Below, piece by piece: positions 58,482-64,000 of a stretch of 64,000 nt of DNA. A model generated the notes under the pieces. It ran no database searches. It saw nothing but the letters and a program-made list of their open reading frames with translations, and was not told where the DNA came from. The position numbers were made by a program, and so were the translations under genes. The DNA comes from Massilia sp. Mn16-1_5 (GTDB lineage Bacteria; Pseudomonadota; Gammaproteobacteria; Burkholderiales; Burkholderiaceae_D): positions 62,001 to 126,000 of the forward strand of contig NZ_PPXQ01000008.1 in the NCBI RefSeq assembly GCF_004798585.1. The letters are read 5' to 3'. Each line of letters begins with the position of its first letter. Positions within the stretch are counted from its first letter, which is position 1.

Positions 58482-59213
58482 ATGCCACGTTTTTATTGTC
58501 CCCAGCCCCTTGCCGCGGGTACTGTCGCCGACTTGCCGGAAGCGGTCGCCCACCACCTGCACGTGGTGCGCATGCAGCCGGGCGAAGCGCTGACCCTGTT
58601 TGACGGGCGCGGCGGGCAATACCGGGCCAGCTTGCTCGAGACCGGCAAGAAGCGCGCAAGCGCTACGGTCGAAGCGCACGAAGCGGTCGAGGCCGAGCTG
58701 CCCTATGCGATCACATTGGCGCAGGGCTTGCCCGAGGGGAGCAAGATGGACTGGATCATCGAGAAGGCGGTCGAGCTGGGCGTCGCAAGCGTCCAGCCGC
58801 TGGCTGCGCGCCGCAGCGTGGTACGCCTGTCGGGCGAGCGCGCCGAGAAGCGCCACGCGCACTGGCAGGGCGTGATCGTGGCGGCTTCCGAGCAGTGCGG
58901 CCGTAACCGCCTGGCCGAGCTCGCGCCACTCAGCAGTGTCGATGCATGGCTGGCTGCGCCGGTGCAGGCGGCGCAGCCGACCATTCTGCTGTCGCCGCGG
59001 GCGCGGCAATCGCTGTCGGGCTGGGCACGTGAAGCGGGTCCGCAAGACCTGCGCTTGATGATCGGGCCGGAGGGCGGATTCAGTCCGGAAGAGGAAGATG
59101 CGGCGGTCGCCGCCGGCGCCATCGCCCTCTCGATGGGACCGCGCGTGCTGCGCACCGAGACCGCCGGGGTCGCGGTGGTCGCCGCGCTGAACGCGTTGTG
59201 GGGCCAGTACTGA
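58482..59213 (+). CDS. rsmE: 16S rRNA m3U1498 methyltransferase
   Basis: 243 aa. SPOUT-family segments EGSKMDWIIEKAVELGV, SERAEKRHAHWQGVIVAASEQCGRN and the knot motif LMIGPEGGFSPEE...LGPRVLRTETA-like end (here SMGPRVLRTETAGVAVV). The ATG at 58482 begins the conserved MPRFYCPQPL; upstream in-frame ATGs are not conserved. Monocistronic with a strong terminator. Confidence 0.95.
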   Translation: MPRFYCPQPLAAGTVADLPEAVAHHLHVVRMQPGEALTLFDGRGGQYRASLLETGKKRASATVEAHEAVEAELPYAITLAQGLPEGSKMDWIIEKAVELGVASVQPLAARRSVVRLSGERAEKRHAHWQGVIVAASEQCGRNRLAELAPLSSVDAWLAAPVQAAQPTILLSPRARQSLSGWAREAGPQDLRLMIGPEGGFSPEEEDAAVAAGAIALSMGPRVLRTETAGVAVVAALNALWGQY

Positions 59214-59236
59214 GGCTTGCGCGTTTCGCAAGGCCA

Positions 59237-59268
59237 TAAAAAAACGCAGCCGAAGCTGCGTTTTTTTG
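59237..59268. terminator. Bidirectional terminator between rsmE and the Oar-like receptor
   Basis: AACGCAGC and GCTGCGTT around CGAA with seven A and seven T on the sides; both convergent genes end here. Confidence 0.88.
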
Positions 59269-59304
59269 TTGCGGCCCGCAGGCCGCAAGCACTACGCGGT
59301 TCGA

Positions 59305-62300
59305 TTACTTGAAGCGGTAGTTGTACTCGACGGTGAACTTCGCCGAACGTGGTGCGGTGAAGTACGAAGGCATTTCGTACGTAGCGACACGTGCGTAGTC
59401 GTCGTTGTATGCCTCGTAGACCTTCTGGATCGACTGGTCGTTGAGGACGTTGTAGACGTCAACGCGCAGCGACAGGCCCTTGGCGTACGCTGGCTTGTAG
59501 ACCAGGTTCAGGTCCAGGGTCTTTTCCCAAGGCAGGCGGCCGACGGTACCGCGCGGCGACAGGGTGTTCTCTTCACCGGTTGCGCCGAAGCAGTAGTGCG
59601 CTGCCGAGTTGTAGTGGTAGCCCGAATCGATCGCGGTCGGATCGGCGCCCGAGCACGAACGTGGACGACCCGATGCCAGCAGCAGGTTGGCGCCGGCAGT
59701 GATCTCAGGCGTCACGTCGTAGAAGCCGAAAGCCTTGATCTGGTGCTTGCGATCGTTCGGCAGCAGGCCGTATGCACCGACCATCAGCTCCGGGAAGTCC
59801 CAGGTCTGGGTTGCGGCGACGTCGCCCTGGGCGCTCGTGGTATCCGACAGGGTCTGGCCTTCGGTGTTACCGCGGTTGCGCGACAGGGTGTAGTTGACCT
59901 TGGCATACCAGCCGTTGCGATATGGATGCTCGAAGAACATGTCCAGTGCAGCGTAGGTACGCGTCGGCTTGTCGAAGCCCAGTTCTTCCGCGCTCAGGTT
60001 AACCTTGGTGTAGGTCTGGTTGCCGGCGTAGTCGACCAGGAACTCGTTACTACGGCCCGGGTTGAACGTGGCGCAACCGAAACCGGCGTAGTTCGATGTG
60101 TCGATGTTGTTACGCTCGGCGTAAGCATCGAACGGACGTGGATCGCACAGGTCGTCGATGGTCGACTTCAGCTTGCGGTAGGTGACCTTGGCGCCGAAGT
60201 TCAGGTTCGGGCTGAATGCACGCTCCATGCCGATCGTGAACTCGTCCTGGTAGGCCGGTTTCATGTTCTGCGCGGCAACGGTCTTCGGATCCTTGGCCTG
60301 GCCGTATTCGTTGTTGTTCGACACTGGCTCGGTCAGCTGGGTGGTGCCGGTCGGCAGGCCGTTGGCGTCGGTACCGGTGTAGGTGTAGTACTGGAAGGTG
60401 TAGGTCGAGCCGTTGGCGCCACGCAGAGCGACCATGGTCGGGATCTGGATGGTGTAACGGCCGAGGCTACCGAAGACCTTGAACGACGCATCGCCGTTCA
60501 CGTCCCACGACGCGTTCACGCGTGGGGCGTACTGGTTCTTCATCTCGATGTACTTGGTGTTGTCCTGGTTGGCGTTGTAGAAGCCTTCACGACGCAGACC
60601 GGCGGTCAGCAGGACGTCCTTCGTGACTTGCCAGCGGTCTTCCAGGTACTGCGCATCCTGGCCGGCATAGGCGTTCGAGATCGTCGAGTAGATGATGTTG
60701 CGGACGTAGTAACCCTGGGCTGCCAGACCACCGAACTGGGACAGTGCAGGCAGGGAGCCGCCCGACACGTTGATCGACTGGTTCGGAGTCGTGGTGCGCT
60801 GGTATTGCATCAGGCTACCGCCGGCGTAGGCTTCGCCCGCGCCGGTCGAGACCGCCTTGTTGTTGTCCAGGCCGGCACGCAGGGTGTGGTTACCCAGCTT
60901 GTATTCCAGGTCCAGGCGCTTCGAAGTGACGTCGTCCTTCGAGCCGCTCAGTGGAATCGTGCTCGTGACCTTCTGGCCGGCGACATAGTTCAGGCCAGGA
61001 GCGCGGTTGGCAGCAGCAGCCGACACCTGCGGCAGGGCCGGGTTGTAACCGAACGGTTCGTAGATGTGACGCGACTGGGTCTTGCCGTACAGGGCGTTGA
61101 TCGTCAGGTTGTCGGTGAGGTTACCCACGTAACGCAGGCTCTGCAGCTCGCCGCCGTTGGCGTGGGCCGGACCGAATTCCTGGTGGATCGACGAAGTAAC
61201 CGTCGAACCGACCGCGCGCGTGGCGTAGTTATACCCGCGGTAGTCGTAATCGCTCTTCGGCAGGTCGCCGATGGCCGTGAATTCCAGGCGGTGGTTATCG
61301 TTGATGTTCCAGTCCAGCTTGCCGTAGTAGCGCTTGGTCGTGGTCTCGGCATTGCGGAAACCGCTGTTGTTCAGCGTGGTGGACGTCGTGCTGCCGACGA
61401 CCTGGTCCGCTTCGGACTTGGTCTGTTCCAGGGCCACGAAACCGAACAGGGTGTCCGGAATCAGCGGGCCGCCAACCCAGGCCGAGGCCTGGGTCTGCTG
61501 CAGTTCGTTGTCCTGGCGGCGCAGGTACAGCTTGCCGTCGGTTTCAGGGAAGGCGCCGGTGTTCGAGTAGTACTGGTCGCGATAGCTGGCGCGGGTCGAA
61601 CGTGGGGTGATCGACGCCATGGCGCCGGCTTCCCAGGTGTTGGTACCCGACTTGGTGGTGATGTTGACCACACCGCCGGTCGAGCGGCCGAATTCGACGC
61701 CGAAGCCGCCGGTCAGGATCTGTGCCTGAGCGATCGCGCCGAATGGCAGTTCCATCGCGCCCAGCTGGGTCAGCGCATTGGTGGCGACCATGCCGTTGAT
61801 GTAGTACGCATTCTCCGATGCGCCGCCGCCGCCGAAGCTGGCGCCAGCCGGGTAGCTCGGGTCGCCGCGGGTGGTGTTAGGAGCGAGCTGGACGATCGAT
61901 TCGACGTTGCGGCCAATCGGCAGCTTTTCCAGTTCGCGCGCGGTGAAGGTCGCGCCGTTGTTCGAGCTCGACACGTCGATACGGCTGCGGCGGCCGGCCA
62001 CGCGAACCGTTTGCACCGCGGTGGTGCCGGCGACGGCAGGAGCGTCGAAGCTGGCTTCGACGCCCTGGCCTGCCAGGACTTCGAGCTGGGTGGTGCCGAC
62101 GGTGGCGCCGCCCTTGACTAGGGTCGCGGTGTAGGTACCGATCGGCAGGCTGGTGACGCGGAAGTTACCGTTCGCATCGATTGCGGACGAGCGGGTGGCG
62201 TTGGTGCCGGTGTTCTTGAGGACGATCGTGTCGCCTGCACCGCCGGCGACCTTGCCGAAGACGGTACCCGAAGCATTCGACTGTGCCATAGCGGTTGGCA

Positions 62301-62373
62301 TCGTTGCTGCCGTGATAGCAGCGGTTGCGAACGCAACCTGCAACGCGCGAACCAAAACTGTGTTTCTCAACAT
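59305..62373 (-). CDS. Oar-like TonB-dependent receptor with carboxypeptidase-regulatory-like domain
   Basis: 1022 aa. Signal peptide (MLRNTVLVRALQVAFATAAI... cut near AMAQ, residue 30), an N-terminal CarboxypepD_reg-like domain (about 32-110, SGTVFGKVAGGAGDTIVLKN), plug with LTGGFGVEFGRSTGGVVNITT and a barrel ending in EYNYRFK. No classic VTGS TonB box; VQTVRVAGRR takes its place. Oar-type receptors can export or import proteins or peptides in other bacteria, but the substrate is unknown. Close relative of the partial receptor upstream at 62945-64000: tandem duplicates. Confidence 0.92.
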   Translation of the reverse strand: MLRNTVLVRALQVAFATAAITAATMPTAMAQSNASGTVFGKVAGGAGDTIVLKNTGTNATRSSAIDANGNFRVTSLPIGTYTATLVKGGATVGTTQLEVLAGQGVEASFDAPAVAGTTAVQTVRVAGRRSRIDVSSSNNGATFTARELEKLPIGRNVESIVQLAPNTTRGDPSYPAGASFGGGGASENAYYINGMVATNALTQLGAMELPFGAIAQAQILTGGFGVEFGRSTGGVVNITTKSGTNTWEAGAMASITPRSTRASYRDQYYSNTGAFPETDGKLYLRRQDNELQQTQASAWVGGPLIPDTLFGFVALEQTKSEADQVVGSTTSTTLNNSGFRNAETTTKRYYGKLDWNINDNHRLEFTAIGDLPKSDYDYRGYNYATRAVGSTVTSSIHQEFGPAHANGGELQSLRYVGNLTDNLTINALYGKTQSRHIYEPFGYNPALPQVSAAAANRAPGLNYVAGQKVTSTIPLSGSKDDVTSKRLDLEYKLGNHTLRAGLDNNKAVSTGAGEAYAGGSLMQYQRTTTPNQSINVSGGSLPALSQFGGLAAQGYYVRNIIYSTISNAYAGQDAQYLEDRWQVTKDVLLTAGLRREGFYNANQDNTKYIEMKNQYAPRVNASWDVNGDASFKVFGSLGRYTIQIPTMVALRGANGSTYTFQYYTYTGTDANGLPTGTTQLTEPVSNNNEYGQAKDPKTVAAQNMKPAYQDEFTIGMERAFSPNLNFGAKVTYRKLKSTIDDLCDPRPFDAYAERNNIDTSNYAGFGCATFNPGRSNEFLVDYAGNQTYTKVNLSAEELGFDKPTRTYAALDMFFEHPYRNGWYAKVNYTLSRNRGNTEGQTLSDTTSAQGDVAATQTWDFPELMVGAYGLLPNDRKHQIKAFGFYDVTPEITAGANLLLASGRPRSCSGADPTAIDSGYHYNSAAHYCFGATGEENTLSPRGTVGRLPWEKTLDLNLVYKPAYAKGLSLRVDVYNVLNDQSIQKVYEAYNDDYARVATYEMPSYFTAPRSAKFTVEYNYRFK

Positions 62374-62523
62374 ATTTGTTCCTATTTGATTTTAGATCTA
62401 CTGACAGTCGTGCCTTGGCATGGAGTCCCCGCAGCAGCCCCAGCCACTCTCCTCGACACGATGCCTACGAGGTCAAGTACACAGCGAGTGTTACTTAACT
62501 TACAAATATAAACATGCAGCAAG

Positions 62524-62553
62524 CATGTGTGTCAACGGCAACAGACACACATG
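62524..62553. promoter_or_regulatory. Operator-like palindrome upstream of the Oar-like receptor
   Basis: Perfect 10-bp arms CATGTGTGTC and GACACACATG separated by ten bases, about 150 bp before the receptor start and overlapping a candidate -35. Confidence 0.45.
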
Positions 62554-62575
62554 TGCAGGATTGCAACAGTATTTT

Positions 62576-62588
62576 TTTCGTAAATACA
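62576..62588 (-). promoter_or_regulatory. Shared receptor-upstream element, copy 2
   Basis: TGTATTTACGAAA on the minus strand, identical to the copy at 58376-58388, here 40 bp upstream of the candidate -35. Confidence 0.4.
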
Positions 62589-62894
62589 GTTTTGGTAGTA
62601 CATTCAAACCAACAAAAGACTGTTATCAATAAATTTTTTCTAGGTCAAACAGTATTTGTTAAAAGTGGAATTTGATAATGTGCATTTTGCGCTGCAACTA
62701 AATGTCCGCTAGAAGCGAAGCCTATGTAGTTTCACTATAAATACTCTAGAGTCATCTATTTTGCGTTCGCGCCTATCATTGCTGACTTTCAGATTTATAC
62801 ATCCAGAAAAAATAACTATCTGAATTATTCATTCCTGAAGTTAAGCAGAGCAGCAGCGCTGTGAAGCAGGATTTATAAAGCAAAGTGAACGGCC

Positions 62895-62925
62895 AAAAAA
62901 AAGCCCCGGCGAACCGGGGCTTTTA
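62895..62925 (-). terminator. Intrinsic terminator of the partial Oar-like receptor
   Basis: AAGCCCCGG and CCGGGGCTT pair and a U-run follows on the minus strand, 20 nt behind the stop. Confidence 0.88.
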
Positions 62926-62944
62926 CATCACGAGGTGATGAGGA

Positions 62945-64000
62945 TTAGAACTTCTTGTCGTACATCACCGACACACGAGCATAACGCGGGGCGCTCAGGC
63001 TCAGTGGGGTTTCGTACAGCGAGCTGACGGCGTCTTCGACGTTGTAGGCTTCCGTCACGCTTTCGACAGCCTGGCGGTTGAACACGTTGAAGACGTCCAG
63101 ACGAACCTGCAGGCCTGGGACCATCGATGGCTTGTAGGCCACATTCAGGTCAAGGCGACGCTCGCCGGGCAGACGGCCGACGGTACCGCGCTGAACGATG
63201 CGGTTTTCTTCGCGGGTAGCACCCAGGCAGTAGAAGGTCTGGTTTTCGTAGTTCGGCGAATCGCCTGGATTCGGCTCGGTACCGATGCAGCTGCGTGGAC
63301 GGCCGGATGCCAGGACAACGTTACCGCCAACCACAACTTCCTTGGTCAACTCATAGAAGCCGAAGGCCTTCAGCTGGTGCTTGCGGTCGTTCGGCAGCAG
63401 GCCGTTGGCGCCGATCATCAACTCAGGGTAATCCCAGGTCGAGGTGACGGCGACGTCAGCCTGGCCATTGTCCGAACGGACCTGGCCTTCGGTGTTGCCC
63501 TTGTTACGCGACAGGGTGTAGTTGACCTTGCCGTACCAGCCATTGCGGAACGGGTGCTCGACAAACACGTCGAGTGCCGCGTAGGTACGCTTCGGCTTGT
63601 CGAAGCCCTGCTCTTCCGCGGACAGGAAGACCTTGGTCAGCTGGGTTTCGCTCGTGCCGTACTGCACCATGAAGGTGTTGTCCTGGCCCGGGTTGAAGGT
63701 CTGGCAGCTGTTACCGTACAGCGGGTTCGTGATCGCGATGTTGTTCGCTTCAGCATAGCGGGTGAACGGACGCGCATCGCAGAAATCGTCGATAGTCGAC
63801 TTCAGCTTACGGTAGGTCACCTTGCCGCCGAAGTTCAGGCTTGGCGAGAATGCACGCTCGAAGCCCAGGGTGATTTCATCCTGGTAAGCCGGATCCATGT
63901 CCAGCGCTGCGAGGGTCGCGACGACCTTGTCCTGGCCGTATTCGTTGTTGCTCGACAGCGGAACGCTCAGCTGGGTCAGGCCGGTCGGATTGCCTTTGGC
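62945..64000 (-). CDS. Oar-like TonB-dependent receptor, C-terminal part (5' end outside window)
   Basis: About 352 residues to the window edge; the frame is still open at 64000 (it reads VPLSSNNEYGQDKVVATLAAL before DPAYQDEITLGFERAFSPSL). Segment by segment it matches the C-terminal third of the receptor at 59305-62373 (GFDKPKRTYAALDVFVEHPFRNGWYGKVNYTLSR-type and the same NDRKHQLKAFGFYE), so the two are tandem paralogues. Ends YARVSVMYDKKF. Confidence 0.92.
   Translation of the reverse strand, partial: AKGNPTGLTQLSVPLSSNNEYGQDKVVATLAALDMDPAYQDEITLGFERAFSPSLNFGGKVTYRKLKSTIDDFCDARPFTRYAEANNIAITNPLYGNSCQTFNPGQDNTFMVQYGTSETQLTKVFLSAEEQGFDKPKRTYAALDVFVEHPFRNGWYGKVNYTLSRNKGNTEGQVRSDNGQADVAVTSTWDYPELMIGANGLLPNDRKHQLKAFGFYELTKEVVVGGNVVLASGRPRSCIGTEPNPGDSPNYENQTFYCLGATREENRIVQRGTVGRLPGERRLDLNVAYKPSMVPGLQVRLDVFNVFNRQAVESVTEAYNVEDAVSSLYETPLSLSAPRYARVSVMYDKKF

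Larger units (their letters stand above)
62374..62894. other. AT-rich spacer between the two Oar-like receptors
   Basis: About 520 nt without a convincing gene. It holds an operator-like palindrome (62524-62553), a minus-strand TTGACA (62535-62530) with TATATT 19 bp later, and the TGTATTTACGAAA element (62588-62576); the remainder is AT-rich with no further feature recognised. Confidence 0.5.

Noticed and set aside
59266..62121. 951-codon open frame antisense to the Oar-like receptor
   Set aside because: Shadow of the real gene; composition follows its complement and no domain is visible.

Overview
The window is high-GC DNA with gene families and gene order typical of a betaproteobacterium. 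The many large TonB-dependent receptors, the rimP-nusA-infB-rbfA-truB order, the yhdP-nitrilase-tldD set and the short 'GTAGGGTGGGCGG' intergenic palindromes suggest an Oxalobacteraceae member of the Massilia/Telluria type. This placement comes from gene content and memory of that group, not from a database search. No rRNA, tRNA, CRISPR array, insertion sequence or prophage was recognised.

Region 1 (1-10.4 kb) is the most unusual part. Two minus-strand operons flank two AraC-family regulators. One encodes a periplasmic C39 cysteine peptidase, a beta-barrel protein, an OmpP1/FadL-type porin, a DUF2059 protein and a protein with a tandem MshEN (c-di-GMP type) domain fused to an exported part. 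The other encodes four Sec-exported proteins. All four, and the MshEN fusion, carry a motif of the form L-[S/A/N/E]-x-x-x-L-x-x-V-x-G-x-(D)-G just after the export signal, which resembles the double-glycine leader cut by C39 peptidases. The set recalls the poorly characterised fil (putative pilus assembly) cluster of Acinetobacter. A 14-16 bp AT-rich sequence recurs in the three intergenic regions of this locus.

Region 2 (10.4-24.4 kb) is housekeeping: an ABC exporter, typA/bipA, the rimP-nusA-infB-rbfA-truB translation/transcription operon with a promoter and leader terminator, rluB and scpB. Region 3 (24.4-31.8 kb) holds glucokinase, a DedA-rhodanese fusion, a Yej/Opp-like peptide ABC transporter without its binding protein, and aroG (DAHP synthase). 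aroG is preceded by a complete attenuator: promoter, 21-codon aromatic-rich leader peptide, antiterminator segment and terminator.

Region 4 (32-64 kb) mixes conserved genes (tldD, a nitrilase-family amidase, yhdP, glnE, map, gap, tkt, rsmE) with six TonB-dependent receptors: four of the 'VTGS' plug type and two Oar-like ones with an N-terminal carboxypeptidase-regulatory-like domain, the last cut by the window edge. A fragment of a second receptor C-terminus lies directly behind the first receptor. Dispersed palindromic repeats occur in five intergenic spaces. Most transcription units end in clear intrinsic terminators.
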